Counted from the stretch's first letter, positions 9,065 to 17,742 are shown. The stretch: DNA of 64,000 nt from Candidatus Methylophosphatis roskildensis (GCA_016708905.1 JADJEV010000004.1:682001-746000), one strand, 5' to 3'. Numbers and translations: made by a program. Notes: generated from the sequence alone by a model not told the origin.

Positions 9065-9140
9065 GTAGGTTGGGCAGAGCGAAGCGAAGCCCAACACTGG
9101 AGGACGATTTTGTTGGGCTTCCTTCGTCAGCCCAACCTAC
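9065..9140. repeat. Dispersed hairpin repeat (GTAGGTTGGG type)
   Basis: Starts GTAGGTTGGG and ends with its complement CCCAACCTAC, with a partly paired interior around AGCGAAGCGAAGCCCAAC. It lies directly behind the regulator gene and may act as a terminator. Related copies are at 12361-12442 (a perfect hairpin) and 20104-20188 (diverged). A second type of dispersed repeat (GAGCCGCATGGAT, GGCGGTCTACCGGCA) follows at about 9151-9210, and a hairpin of CTCTCC/GGAGAG type lies near 9285-9310. Confidence 0.8.
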
Positions 9141-9359
9141 GCTCGATGGCCTGAGAGCCGCATGGATTGGCGGTCTACCGGCAGCTATGGCTGCGGGCCG
9201 CATGGATGCTCGATCGTGGCGATGGCACCCGCGAGAGCGCCGGCCGGCGGGGCTCACAGGCCGACGTGTCGTGGCGTGTCCCGCTTCTCTCCGTTTCGGG
9301 GGAGAGGGCGTCGGTGCGATAGGTACAAAGGTTGGCCCAAAAAAATTTTGCGCATGAAG

Positions 9360-9375
9360 TTCTGTCAAGACAGAA
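9360..9375. promoter_or_regulatory. Second copy of the TTCTGT-N4-ACAGAA operator
   Basis: TTCTGT, CAAG, ACAGAA. It has the same half-sites and spacer length as the core of the operator at 8407-8444 and lies about 36 bases before the ATG at 9412. It sits beside an AT-rich stretch that may contain the promoter. Confidence 0.6.
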
Positions 9376-9411
9376 ATTACAGAATCGACGATCAACGACC
9401 AGGAGCCAACC

Positions 9412-9636
9412 ATGAGTGACATCTACCCGCTGACCCTGTTGTACGACGGCGACTGCGCGATTTGCCGATTCGAGATTGCATGGCTGAAGCGACGCGACCA
9501 CCGTGGCCGGCTGCGCTTCGTCGATATCGCCGCGGCGGATCTCGACGCTCGCCGCTGGGGGCGGCGCAATGGCTTCGCGCGCAGCGTCGCGCCGCAAGCC
9601 CTGTCGTCGCCCGGCGCGCACAGGGGGCAATCATGA
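9412..9636 (+). CDS. DCC (DUF393) family thiol-disulfide protein, C-terminally truncated
   Basis: A 74-residue product starts MSDIYPLTLLYDGDCAICRF, which carries the D-x-x-C-x-x-C signature of the DCC family, and continues WLKRRDHRGRLRFVDIAAAD. Family members are normally about 110-140 residues. Here the second half is missing and replaced by an arginine- and glycine-rich tail unlike the family. The stop overlaps the next start (ATGA at 9633-9636). An internal deletion that preserved translational coupling is the simplest reading. Redox function is doubtful, since the domain is only half present. Confidence 0.65.
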   Translation: MSDIYPLTLLYDGDCAICRFEIAWLKRRDHRGRLRFVDIAAADLDARRWGRRNGFARSVAPQALSSPGAHRGQS

Positions 9637-10883
9637 ACATCCTGCTGTGCGGCGCCGACGGCTTCATCGGCCGCGCGCTCGCCGCGGCGCTCGCGCGAGC
9701 CGGCCACACGGTGCGCCGCGCCGTGCGCACGCCGCGGCTGCCCGGCGACATCGTGGTCGACTACCGTCGCGATCTCGATCCTGCATGCTGGCGCGATCGC
9801 GTGCGCGGCTGCGACGCCGTGATCAATGCGGTCGGCATCGTGCGCGAACGCCGACGCGGCGATTTCGAGCGCATCCACCATCGCGCGCCGGGCGCCCTCT
9901 GGGCGGCCTGCGCCGACGAGGCGGTGGCGCGCGTGATCCAGATTTCGGCCCTCGGTGCGCAGACCGCCAGCACCGCCTATCTCGCGAGCAAGGCCGCAGC
10001 CGATCGCGCGCTGCTCGGCGCGCTGCCCGGCGGCGTGGTGCTGCGGCCGGGACTGGTATTTGGCGTCGACGGCGCGTCGTCGCAGCTGTTCCTGACGCTG
10101 GCGAGCCTGCCGCTGATCGGCCTGCCCGGTGGCGGCTCGCAGCGCCTGCGGCCGATCCACATCGACGACCTGTGCGCCCTAGTGCTGGCGCTGCTGCAGC
10201 GGCAAACGGGTGAGCACCGCATCATCGAAGCGGTCGGCGGCGAGGAACTCAGCTTCGCGCAGATGCTGGCGGCCTATCGGCGCACGCTGGGTTTCGCGCC
10301 GGCAATCAGCTTTCGGCTGCCGGAAGCACTGATGTCCGCGGGCGCGAAGTTGGCGGGGCGCATACCGGGCTCGCTGCTGACGCCCGAAACCTGGCAGATG
10401 CTCCGCGCCGGCAACACGGCGGCCGTGGGCGACACCGCGCGCCTGCTCGGCCGCCTGCCGCGTGCGCCGGATCGGTTCATGTCCGGCGTGCAGGCCGAGC
10501 GCTTGCGCGTTCGCCTGCTGGCGCGCTGGCGCGATCGTCTGATGCGCGCGGCGCTCGCCATGGTGTGGATCGGCTCGGGCCTGGTGTCGCTGGCGGTGCC
10601 GCAAACCGGCCTCGATCTGCTGGGCGCCTTCGGCCTCTCCGGCGCCGCGGCATGGGTGGTTCTTGTCGGCGCATCGGTCCTTGACATCTCGCTCGGCGCG
10701 GCGACCCTGCTGCGCCCGGGCCGCCGCCTGTGGCTGGCGCAGATCGCCATTGTCGCGCTCTACAGCGCGCTGATCGCCTGGCGCCTGCCGGCACTGCTCG
10801 TGCACCCGTTCGGGCCGGTTCTCAAGAACCTGCCGATCGTCGCGATGCTCGTGCTGCTGTGGGCGCAGGCGCGCAGCGCATGA
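9633..10883 (+). CDS. NAD-dependent epimerase-like SDR fused to a DoxX-like membrane domain
   Basis: A 416-residue protein starting at the ATG that overlaps the DCC stop. Residues 1-290 are an extended/atypical SDR: MNILLCGADGFIGRALAAAL is the nucleotide-binding GxxGxxG segment and STAYLASKAAAD holds a YxxxK-like pair. Residues ~295-416 carry four hydrophobic segments (MRAALAMVWIGSGLVSL, WVVLVGASVLDISLG and others) ending in HPFGPVLKNLPIVAMLVLL, a DoxX-like quartet. Such fusions are known but their substrate is not. It is coupled to the DUF2269 gene downstream and probably controlled by the regulator at 8459. Confidence 0.8.
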   Translation: MNILLCGADGFIGRALAAALARAGHTVRRAVRTPRLPGDIVVDYRRDLDPACWRDRVRGCDAVINAVGIVRERRRGDFERIHHRAPGALWAACADEAVARVIQISALGAQTASTAYLASKAAADRALLGALPGGVVLRPGLVFGVDGASSQLFLTLASLPLIGLPGGGSQRLRPIHIDDLCALVLALLQRQTGEHRIIEAVGGEELSFAQMLAAYRRTLGFAPAISFRLPEALMSAGAKLAGRIPGSLLTPETWQMLRAGNTAAVGDTARLLGRLPRAPDRFMSGVQAERLRVRLLARWRDRLMRAALAMVWIGSGLVSLAVPQTGLDLLGAFGLSGAAAWVVLVGASVLDISLGAATLLRPGRRLWLAQIAIVALYSALIAWRLPALLVHPFGPVLKNLPIVAMLVLLWAQARSA

Positions 10884-11362
10884 ACGCCTACCTGCTGGTC
10901 AAGTGGCTGCACATCGTTTCGTCGGTGCTGCTGGTGGGCACCGGATTCGGCACGGCGTTTTATCTGTACTTCGCCAATCGCAGTGGCGATGTGCGCGCGA
11001 TCGCCGTGGTCGCGCGACTGGTGGTGCGCGCCGACACCTGGTTCACCACGCCAGCGGTGATCTTCCAGCCCTTGTCGGGCCTGTGGCTGGCCGATCAGGC
11101 CGGATGGCCACTGCATACGGGGTGGATCGCCGCAGCCCTGGCCTTGTTCGCGTTGGCGGGTGCCTGCTGGCTGCCGGTGCTGTGGCTGCAACTGCGGATG
11201 CGCGACATCGCCGGGGATTGCGCAGCTTCGGGCCGCGGCCTGCCGCCGAACTACTGGCGCTTCGCGCGAATCTGGGCGTGGCTCGGCTACCCGGCCTTCC
11301 TGGCGATGCTGCTGGCGTTGTGGCTGATGGTTGGAAAACCCGATGTGTTTCCGCCGGGCTAG
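10880..11362 (+). CDS. DUF2269 family membrane protein
   Basis: A 160-residue integral membrane protein whose ATG overlaps the stop of the SDR-DoxX gene. It begins MNAYLLVKWLHIVSSVLLVG, the N-terminal segment typical of DUF2269 proteins, and has about four membrane helices, with TTPAVIFQPLSGLWL and WIAAALALFALAGACW in the middle. The function is not established. Its coupling to a DoxX-type protein suggests a membrane redox or quinone-linked role, which is inference only. It ends four bases inside the oppositely oriented transporter gene. Confidence 0.78.
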   Translation: MNAYLLVKWLHIVSSVLLVGTGFGTAFYLYFANRSGDVRAIAVVARLVVRADTWFTTPAVIFQPLSGLWLADQAGWPLHTGWIAAALALFALAGACWLPVLWLQLRMRDIAGDCAASGRGLPPNYWRFARIWAWLGYPAFLAMLLALWLMVGKPDVFPPG

Positions 11363-12321
11363 CCCGTGCGATGGTTGCGCTGGACCTCGCTCAGGGCCAC
11401 CGTGGCGACTGGTATCGGTTCGGCTTGCAGGGTGGTGTGCTGGATGCCGAACTCGTGCGCCAGCAGCTCGCGCAGTGCGCTCATGACCGCCGGCCAGTCG
11501 GTCAGGTCGGCGACCCGGATGTGCGCCGAGAGCGCGGCGTGACGCGCATCCATCGACCAGATGTGCAGATCATGCACTTCGCTGACCCCGGCGACGCTGG
11601 CCATGCGGTTCCCGATGTCGGGCGTGGACAAGCCGTGCGGCACCCCTTCCATCAGGGTGTGGATGGCCTCGCGGGCCAGCCGCCAGGTCGAGCCGGCGAT
11701 CAGCGTGCAGATGCCGATCGACAACAGCGGATCGATCGGCGTCCAGCCCGTGTAGCGGATCACCAGGCCGGAAGCCAGCGCCGCGACCGAGCCCAGTGCA
11801 TCGCCCATCACGTGCAGCAGCGCGCCGCGCGTGTTGAGGTTGTGTTCATGGTCGCCGCTGCGCGAGAGAATCCACGCCACCAGCAGATTCACCGCCAGCC
11901 CGAGCGCGCCGATCCAGATCACCGTGTCGCCATCGACCCGTTGCGGCGTGCGCAGGCGTTCGATGGCGTTCCAGCCGATCAGCAGGATTACCGCGACCAT
12001 GAAACCGGCATTGAATAGCGCGGCCAGAACTTCGACCCGCGAATAGCCGTAAGACATGCGCGCCGACGGCGGGCGCAGCGCGATGCTCGCGGCGATCAGC
12101 GCGACCCCCAGCGACAGCGAGTCGGTGACCATGTGACCGGCGTCGGACATCAGCGCCAGCGAGCCGGCCAGCCAGCCGGCGATCGCCTCGACGACGGCGA
12201 AAACCAGGGTGAGGGTCAGCGCCGCGATCAGGGCGCGCTGCGAGGACGCGGCGTCCTGACCGGCCGCGCGATGCACGTGCTTGCGGCCGTGGTCGTGGCC
12301 GTGATGGGGGTGGTCGTGCAT
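11359..12321 (-). CDS. Cation diffusion facilitator (Zn2+/Co2+/Cd2+ efflux) transporter
   Basis: A 320-residue transporter. The ATG at 12321 was chosen because the frame further upstream lies inside a hairpin repeat. The N-terminus is His-rich (MHDHPHHGHDHGRKHVH). Six membrane helices follow, with SLALMSDAGHMVTDSL in helix 2 and HVMGDALGSVAAL in helix 5, the paired H-x-x-x-D / H-x-x-x-D metal sites of the ZitB/CzcD group. The C-terminal cytoplasmic domain contains DLHIWSMDARHAALSAHI. It exports divalent metals in exchange for protons. Specificity, probably zinc, cannot be fixed from sequence. Confidence 0.9.
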   Translation of the reverse strand: MHDHPHHGHDHGRKHVHRAAGQDAASSQRALIAALTLTLVFAVVEAIAGWLAGSLALMSDAGHMVTDSLSLGVALIAASIALRPPSARMSYGYSRVEVLAALFNAGFMVAVILLIGWNAIERLRTPQRVDGDTVIWIGALGLAVNLLVAWILSRSGDHEHNLNTRGALLHVMGDALGSVAALASGLVIRYTGWTPIDPLLSIGICTLIAGSTWRLAREAIHTLMEGVPHGLSTPDIGNRMASVAGVSEVHDLHIWSMDARHAALSAHIRVADLTDWPAVMSALRELLAHEFGIQHTTLQAEPIPVATVALSEVQRNHRTG

Positions 12322-12360
12322 GCGCCAATGATAGCGCGCGCCCGCCGCCGTCGGCTCAGC

Positions 12361-12442
12361 GCGTAGGTTGGGCAGAGCGAAGCGAAGCCCAACGACATCG
12401 TCCTCTGGCGTTGGGCTTCGCTTCGCTCTGCCCAACCTACGC
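12361..12442. repeat. Perfect 34-bp hairpin repeat
   Basis: Two perfectly complementary 34-base arms (12361-12394, 12409-12442) enclose a 14-base loop. The arms begin GCGTAGGTTGGGCAGAGCG. It lies between a minus-strand gene start and the end of another minus-strand gene, so it could terminate transcription from 13534. It belongs to the same family as 9065-9140. Confidence 0.85.
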
Positions 12443-12445
12443 GGC

Positions 12446-13534
12446 TTAGCCGCGATAGGTCACGCGATAGATCGCACCCGCCTGGTCGTCGGCGATCAGC
12501 AGCGAGCCATCGGGCAGCACCAGCACGTCGGCCGGGCGGCCCCAGTTCGATTCGCCCTCCAGCCAGCCGCTGACGAAGGGTTCGTAACTCACCACCTTGT
12601 CGCCGTCGAGGGTGGCGGCCATTACCGTGTAGCCGCTCTTCCTCGATCGATTCCACGAACCGTGCAGCGCGATGAAGATCGCATTGCGATAGGCGGCCGG
12701 AAACTGGCTGCCGGTGTAGAAGCGCATCCCCAGCGGGGCGACATGCGGACCGAGGTTCTGCGCCGGCGGCGTGAACTCGCTGCAGGCACGCCGTTTGCCG
12801 AATTCCGGATCGGCCACCGTGCCGGCATGGCAGAACGGAAAGCCGAAATGCATGGCGGGCCTCGGCGCGTGGTTGAGCTCGCATGACGGGGTATCGTCAC
12901 CCATCCAGTCGCGGCCGTTGTCGGTGAACCACAGCTCGCGGGTCTGCGGGTGCCAGTCGAAACCGACGCTGTTGCGCACGCCGCGCGCAAAGATCTCTGG
13001 CGCGCTGCCATCGGCGTTCATGCGCATGATGTTGGCGTAGCCGTCGGCGTCGCGGTCGCACACGTTGCAAGGCGCGCCGACCGGCACGTAGAGCTTGCCG
13101 TCGGGCCCGAAGGCGATGAACTTCCAGCCGTGGTGGGTTTCCCTGGGCAGGCGGTCGGTCACGACAACGGGCTTCGGCGGCGAAGCGAGCCGGGCTTCGA
13201 TGTCGTCGAAGCGCAGGATGCGGCTGACCGCCGACACGTAGAGTGCGCCGTCGCGGAAGGCCACACCGACCGGCATCTCGAGCCCCGCGGCGATCCGGCT
13301 GACCGCACCGGCACGATAGGTGCCGTCGTACTTGATGGCGTGCACCGAGCCCGCGCCGCGCGTGCCGACGAACAGCGTATTGTTTGCGCCGAGCGCCATT
13401 TGGCGCGGCTCGGGAACGCTTGCCCACAATTCGATCGCGAAGCCTGGCGGCAGCTTCAGGTGTTCGACCGGCGGGTTCTGCGCCGGGGTGGCCGTGCAGG
13501 CACAGACAAGTAGGGCGGCGAGCAGTCGTTTCAT
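12446..13534 (-). CDS. Exported PQQ-type sugar (sorbosone-like) dehydrogenase
   Basis: A 362-residue protein. The ATG at 13534 is chosen because GGAG lies six bases upstream. The N-terminus MKRLLAALLVCACTATPA is a signal peptide, probably cleaved at a lipobox-like or standard site. The body is a six-bladed beta-propeller of the glucose/sorbosone dehydrogenase type: LKLPPGFAIELWA, VGTRGAGSVHAI, PRETHHGWKFIAFGPDGKLYV, GVRNSVGFDWHP, FPFCHAGTVAD, SWNRSRKSGY and DGSLLIADDQAGAIYRV. The NVCDRD loop has extra cysteines. It probably oxidises an aldose or aldehyde in the periplasm; substrate unknown. Divergent from the sigma factor gene at 13674. Confidence 0.82.
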   Translation of the reverse strand: MKRLLAALLVCACTATPAQNPPVEHLKLPPGFAIELWASVPEPRQMALGANNTLFVGTRGAGSVHAIKYDGTYRAGAVSRIAAGLEMPVGVAFRDGALYVSAVSRILRFDDIEARLASPPKPVVVTDRLPRETHHGWKFIAFGPDGKLYVPVGAPCNVCDRDADGYANIMRMNADGSAPEIFARGVRNSVGFDWHPQTRELWFTDNGRDWMGDDTPSCELNHAPRPAMHFGFPFCHAGTVADPEFGKRRACSEFTPPAQNLGPHVAPLGMRFYTGSQFPAAYRNAIFIALHGSWNRSRKSGYTVMAATLDGDKVVSYEPFVSGWLEGESNWGRPADVLVLPDGSLLIADDQAGAIYRVTYRG

Positions 13535-13673
13535 GGTCATCTCCGGCATTGCTTGCGATTCAGACGGCCGAACCGCGAGTTGGTTGCACCGGCCCGGCTT
13601 GCGCCCGGCTGACCCCGATCGGCCGCGGCGAGCGTTAAATCGTCCGCGAGTGCTTCGGCTACACTTCGCCGTC

Positions 13674-14249
13674 ATGGATGTCGAGCGCAGTGATGAAGCC
13701 CTGATGCTGGCCTATCGCGATGGCGATGCGCGAGCGTTCGAGTTTCTCTACCAGCGCCACCGCAGCCGGCTCTACCGCTGGCTTACCCATCAGTGCGGCT
13801 CGGCCGGCATTGCCGAAGAACTGTATCAGGACATCTGGCTCAAGGTGATCAATGCCCGTGACGGATACCAGGTCAGCGCGAGGTTCACCACCTGGCTGTT
13901 CAGGATCGCCCACAACCGGCTGGTCGATCACTGGCGCGCCAGCGGGCGGGCGCCATCGGCGGTCGGGCCGCCGGACGATGACGATGCCGACGATCCGCTC
14001 GATCTGGTTGCCGGCAGCCCGCTGGACGAGCCGCACAACGAGTTCGAGCGCAAGCGGCTCGGTGCCGCGCTGATCCGCCAGATCGAGGCCCTGCCGGCGG
14101 TGCAGCGCGAGACCTTTCTGCTGGCGCAGGAGACCGACATGACGCTGGAAGAGATCGCCAGCATCACCGGCGTGAATCGCGAGACGGCGAAGAGCCGCAT
14201 GCGCTACGCGCTGGCCAAGCTGCGCGACGGACTCAGGGATTGGCAATGA
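13674..14249 (+). CDS. ECF-type RNA polymerase sigma factor
   Basis: A 191-residue sigma factor. Region 2 spans ~10-80 (ALMLAYRDGDARAFEFLYQR, AEELYQDIWLKVINARDGY, FTTWLFRIAHNRLVDHWR). A linker rich in Asp follows, and region 4 spans ~130-185 (ALPAVQRETFLLAQE, TLEEIASITGVNRETAKSR). The start ATG at 13674 begins MDVERSDEALML. The next gene starts nine bases after the stop and encodes a single-pass membrane protein, probably its anti-sigma factor. The pair is divergent from the propeller dehydrogenase. The inducing signal is unknown. Confidence 0.9.
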   Translation: MDVERSDEALMLAYRDGDARAFEFLYQRHRSRLYRWLTHQCGSAGIAEELYQDIWLKVINARDGYQVSARFTTWLFRIAHNRLVDHWRASGRAPSAVGPPDDDDADDPLDLVAGSPLDEPHNEFERKRLGAALIRQIEALPAVQRETFLLAQETDMTLEEIASITGVNRETAKSRMRYALAKLRDGLRDWQ

Positions 14250-14258
14250 AGGTTCGAC

Positions 14259-15176
14259 ATGACGACGCGTGACCCACGGCGCAACGGCGAGGCCCACGCC
14301 TTGCCGCGCGACGAGGCGCTGTCGCGCGTCTATCGTGAGCAGGCCGACGGCGACCGCGCGGGTCCGCCCGCTGCGCTGGACGCCCGCTTGCTCGCGGCGG
14401 CGCGCGAGGCGGTTGCCGCACCTCGCCGACCCGCGCGTGCGCCGCTGCCGTGGTGGCGCCGGCTGATGGTGCCGGTCTCCCTGGCGGCGGTGCTGCTGGT
14501 CAGCGCCACCCTGACGCTGATGGTGCACGACGAGCAGCAGAAGCTTAAGGCGCCGGCGCCGGTGCTGCGGCAGGAATCCGCGGAACGGGATCAGTCCCGG
14601 TCGACCCCTGCCGTACGCGACGCGCCAGCGGCCTCGGGATCGTCGAACCAGACTCCCGCGGCGATTGCGCCGCAACCCAAAGCCAGGGCGGCCAAGCGCG
14701 CCGACGAATCGACCCGGGAATTGCGCAGGTTAGAGGGCGTGCCGGCCGCCGACAAGGCCGCGGCAAAGCCCGCGCCGGCCGGCCAGGCTGTGCCGGGGCC
14801 GGCGCCGGATGCCTTCCCGGCCGAGGCGCCGGCCTCTCCTGCCAGGCCGGCGGCTGCACCCGCGACCGACGCCGCAAGTGGTGCCGCAGCGGCGCCCGGC
14901 GCGGCGGTCGGCAGGACGCTCACACCGGCGCCGGCGGTCGCGACGCCGCCGCCGAGCGGGGTGGCACCCGAGCCGGCAATGCGCAGTCGGGACGCAGCGG
15001 AACGGGAGAGCGAGCAGAAACCGCGGCTCGAACAGAAGGCGGCCCGCTCGCCGGAAGCCTGGCTCGAGGAAATCCGCGAACTCAAGCGCGCCGGCCGCGA
15101 CCCTGAGTGGCGCGAGGCGCTGGAACGCTTCCGTGCCCGCTATCCAGACTACCCATTGCCCGAGGATTTGCGCTGA
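14259..15176 (+). CDS. Probable membrane-anchored anti-sigma factor
   Basis: A 305-residue protein directly behind the sigma gene. Residues 1-65 are cytoplasmic and charged (RDEALSRVYREQADGDRAGP, LDARLLAAAREAV). One membrane helix follows at ~72-92 (LMVPVSLAAVLLVSATLTLM). The rest is a long periplasmic region dominated by Ala, Pro and Lys, ending with the more ordered SPEAWLEEIRELKRAGRD and RYPDYPLPEDLR. Topology and position fit an anti-sigma factor, but no zinc-binding HxxxCxxC motif is visible. A decayed copy of its 3' end lies at 23743-23828. Confidence 0.65.
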   Translation: MTTRDPRRNGEAHALPRDEALSRVYREQADGDRAGPPAALDARLLAAAREAVAAPRRPARAPLPWWRRLMVPVSLAAVLLVSATLTLMVHDEQQKLKAPAPVLRQESAERDQSRSTPAVRDAPAASGSSNQTPAAIAPQPKARAAKRADESTRELRRLEGVPAADKAAAKPAPAGQAVPGPAPDAFPAEAPASPARPAAAPATDAASGAAAAPGAAVGRTLTPAPAVATPPPSGVAPEPAMRSRDAAERESEQKPRLEQKAARSPEAWLEEIRELKRAGRDPEWREALERFRARYPDYPLPEDLR

Positions 15177-15545
15177 TATCGGAGTAGCTGGCCTGCGAGC
15201 CGCATGGGCCGGTCATCTGCAGCATGCCGGCCTGCTTATCAAGCAACCATGCGCCTTCCAGGATAGGGTGCTTGTAGACCGCCATTCCATGGGGCCCTTG
15301 ATGGCAGGCGATCGACGGCTCGGTCGGAGTCTGTTTCGGCCGGCGCGGCTCACCACTTCTCGCCAAAGGGCCGCGCTTCGACCTCGAAACTCCACGCCGA
15401 GCGGTCTTGCGGGGTCAGCGACCGCGCGATGTCGACGACGGCCTCCGGCCTGACGAAGAAATCCTCGCTGTGCTCGGGGAACCTCGCGCGTGTCTGTGGT
15501 CCGCCGACCACGCCGTCGATGATGATCAGCGAGACGTGTACCCCT
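15138..15545. repeat. Left copy (A) of a duplicated segment
   Basis: This stretch, covering the last codons of the anti-sigma gene, the intergenic region and the 3' end of an SDR gene, is closely matched by 23789-24194 in the same orientation, with scattered substitutions. The intergenic part contains the GAGCCGCATGG-type repeat and ACCATGCGCCTTCCAGGATA in both copies. See the two SDR entries and the copy B entry. Confidence 0.88.
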
Positions 15546-15600
15546 CGAGCGTGAAGCGTCCGGCGAAATCGACGCTGAAATTCTCCGGTGGCTGGGCCCG
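15350..15600 (-). pseudogene. SDR dehydrogenase, internally deleted copy
   Basis: The C-terminal 58 codons (VHVSLIIIDGVVGGPQTRAR to FEVEARPFGEKW) are nearly identical to the intact gene at 23999-24718. Upstream of 15541 the sequence jumps directly to a segment matching codons ~22-36 of that gene (DFAGRFTLEGYT, against AFARRFALEGYA), in another frame. About 430 bases of the middle of the gene are therefore gone. It cannot make an SDR. Confidence 0.8.
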
Positions 15601-15706
15601 GCAACAGAACCCGGCGGATTGATGAGCTGTCGCCAGCGTACGCAGCGTCGCCAGTCCCATCCATGCTGGGGTCGATCGGAATTCAGCGCCCGGCGGGTGC
15701 CGCTTG

Positions 15707-17047
15707 TCAAAGCGGCACACTGATCTCGACCCGCAACCCGCCGTCCTGACGGTTGGCGGCGCGGATTCGTCCGCCGTGCGCCTCCACGGCGCGGCGAGCG
15801 ATTGCCAGCCCGAGTCCGAAGCCGCCGGCAAAGTTGCCGTTGCGGCTGCGGTAGAACGGCTCGAATATGGCATCGAGATCGGCGTCCGGCACGCCGGGAC
15901 CGCGGTCGGCCACCGTCACGACGAAGCTATCGCCAGCCTGCGTCGCGCCGGCCTCGACCTCGACACTCGTGCCTGGCCCAGTGAACTTGACGGCGTTGCG
16001 GATCACATTCTCGAAGGCGCGGTGCAGCAGCTCCGCGCGTACTTCCGCCGTCACCTCCGACGCGCCGGAGAAGCTTACCGCGCGACCGCTCGCCTGAGCT
16101 TCGAACCGCGCGTCATCGGCGATCGCAGCCACCAGTTCCACCAGGTCCACGCTTTCCAGCATGCCGCCGCCTGTGCCCGCCTGCAGCCGCGAAAGGGTCA
16201 GCAGCTCGCCGACCAGTTCGTCGAGCCGCGCCGATTCGCGCTCGACGCGATCCAGAGTCGCTTCCATCTTGTGCGGGTTCTGGCGCGCCAGGCCGATGGC
16301 GGCCTCGAGGCGCGCCAAGGGCGAGCGCAATTCGTGCGAGACGTCGTGCAGCAGCCGCCGCTGGGCGTCGATCAGGGCCTGGAGTTGCTGCGCCATGCGG
16401 TCGAAGTCGCGGCCGAGATCGGCGATCTCGTCGCGCCGCTCTCCCATCAGTGGGGCCACGCGAGTATCCAGCCGCCCTCCGGAGAACGCCGCGAAGGCCC
16501 AGCGCAGGTGCCTGATCGGCTTGGACAGATACCAGGCGAGCAGAGCGCTGAAACCCAGGCTGGCGAGGATGCCGATGACGATCGGGATCGCCAGCGAAGG
16601 CGGGTCGCGGCGCGACGCGAGGCGCCCGCCATGCGGGTTCGCATCGGCGGGGACGAACAGGAGATAGGTAGCGCCCGCCGACGTGCCGACGCGGCGGGCG
16701 ATGCGCGGCTCCTGCTCCGATCCGGCGATGCGGTCCGCGCGTACCAGCGATTCGGGCGGTACCGGCCGGCCCAACATCTCGCGCCCGGCGGCATCCACCA
16801 CGAAAAGCGTCGCATGAGCGTCGCGATTCCACTCCGTCATCAAGTCGCGCAACGCCTCCGGCCCACCGTGCCGCAGCGTCGCGGCGGCGGCGTTCACCAG
16901 AAACGCGGCACGTGGTCCGCCGGCGAGTGCGGTACTGTCTTCGGGCTCGGTCTGCTTGTGCAGCCAGACCGCGGTTCCCACACCGATGCCGGCGACCAGC
17001 AGGGCCACCCAGAAGGCGAAGAAGAATTTCCAGAACAACCTCCCCAC
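15707..17047 (-). CDS. CpxA-like sensor histidine kinase
   Basis: A 446-residue kinase starting at GTG 17047, six bases past the stop of its response regulator. A first membrane helix (FFFAFWVALLVAGIGVGTAV) precedes a ~120-residue periplasmic sensor domain and a second helix (IPIVIGILASLGFSALLAW), then HAMP. The H-box is LHDVSHELRSPLARLE. The ATP domain has NVIRNAVKFT, DRGPGVPDADL and GFGLGLAIARRAV. It phosphorylates the regulator at 17053. With the Spy/CpxP-like gene and GTAAA repeats nearby it resembles the Cpx envelope-stress system. The signal is unknown; efflux substrates are possible. Confidence 0.9.
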   Translation of the reverse strand: MGRLFWKFFFAFWVALLVAGIGVGTAVWLHKQTEPEDSTALAGGPRAAFLVNAAAATLRHGGPEALRDLMTEWNRDAHATLFVVDAAGREMLGRPVPPESLVRADRIAGSEQEPRIARRVGTSAGATYLLFVPADANPHGGRLASRRDPPSLAIPIVIGILASLGFSALLAWYLSKPIRHLRWAFAAFSGGRLDTRVAPLMGERRDEIADLGRDFDRMAQQLQALIDAQRRLLHDVSHELRSPLARLEAAIGLARQNPHKMEATLDRVERESARLDELVGELLTLSRLQAGTGGGMLESVDLVELVAAIADDARFEAQASGRAVSFSGASEVTAEVRAELLHRAFENVIRNAVKFTGPGTSVEVEAGATQAGDSFVVTVADRGPGVPDADLDAIFEPFYRSRNGNFAGGFGLGLAIARRAVEAHGGRIRAANRQDGGLRVEISVPL

Positions 17048-17052
17048 CTCGG

Positions 17053-17742
17053 TTACTCCTTGATGAACTGATAGCCCATGCCGCGCACCGTCTGTATCGT
17101 CGAGCGGCCGTCGGCAAGCTCGCCGAGCTTGTGGCGGATGCTGCTCATGTGCACATCCACGCTGCGGTCGAAGCGCGCCAGCGGGCGCCCCAGGCCCTGC
17201 TCGGAAAGCTCCTGCTTGCTCACCACGCGGCCGGCATTGCGCGCCAGCACCTCGAGCAGGTTGAACTCGGTGCTGGTGAATTCGACCAGCTGTCCGTTCC
17301 AGTTCGCGCTGCGCTTCTCCGGCCACATTTCCAGCGCGCCCACCGCAAGCGGCTCCGCTGGCGGCGCGTCGGCGCCGCCCGGCTGCGTGCGGCGGAGGAT
17401 CGCCCGCAGCCGGGCGACCAGTTCCCGCGGCGTGCAGGGCTTGGGCACGTAGTCGTCCGCGCCGAGTTCGAGCCCGACGATGCGGTCCACGTCGTCGCCC
17501 CTGGCGGTCAGCATCAACACCGGCATCCGGCTCGCCGCACGGATGCGCCGCAGCGCCTCGACGCCGTTCACGCGCGGCATCATCACGTCGACCACGGCGA
17601 TGGCATAGTCTCCGGACAGCGCCGCGCGCACGCCCGCTTCGCCGTCATGCACGGCAGCCGCCTCGAAGCCCTCCTGCTCGAGATACTCCTTGAGCATCGC
17701 GGCGAGTTCGACGTCGTCATCGACGAGCAGTACCTTGGTCAT
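17053..17742 (-). CDS. CpxR-like OmpR-family response regulator
   Basis: A 229-residue regulator. The receiver domain (1-115) has the acidic pocket VDDD (7-10), phospho-acceptor Asp52 in VVDVMMP, Thr79 and Lys101. The C-terminal OmpR-type winged helix includes LVEFTSTEFNLLEVLARNAG, RFDRSVDVHMSSIRHKLGE and TVRGMGYQFIKE. It is followed by its kinase. The divergent intergenic region carries three to four GTAAA repeats that match the CpxR box, so it probably controls both its own operon and the Spy-like/efflux genes. Confidence 0.92.
   Translation of the reverse strand: MTKVLLVDDDVELAAMLKEYLEQEGFEAAAVHDGEAGVRAALSGDYAIAVVDVMMPRVNGVEALRRIRAASRMPVLMLTARGDDVDRIVGLELGADDYVPKPCTPRELVARLRAILRRTQPGGADAPPAEPLAVGALEMWPEKRSANWNGQLVEFTSTEFNLLEVLARNAGRVVSKQELSEQGLGRPLARFDRSVDVHMSSIRHKLGELADGRSTIQTVRGMGYQFIKE

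Noticed and set aside
12323..12435. N-terminal extension of the cation efflux transporter
   Set aside because: The extra codons fall inside the 34-bp hairpin repeat and have no family match; the His-rich start at 12321 fits.
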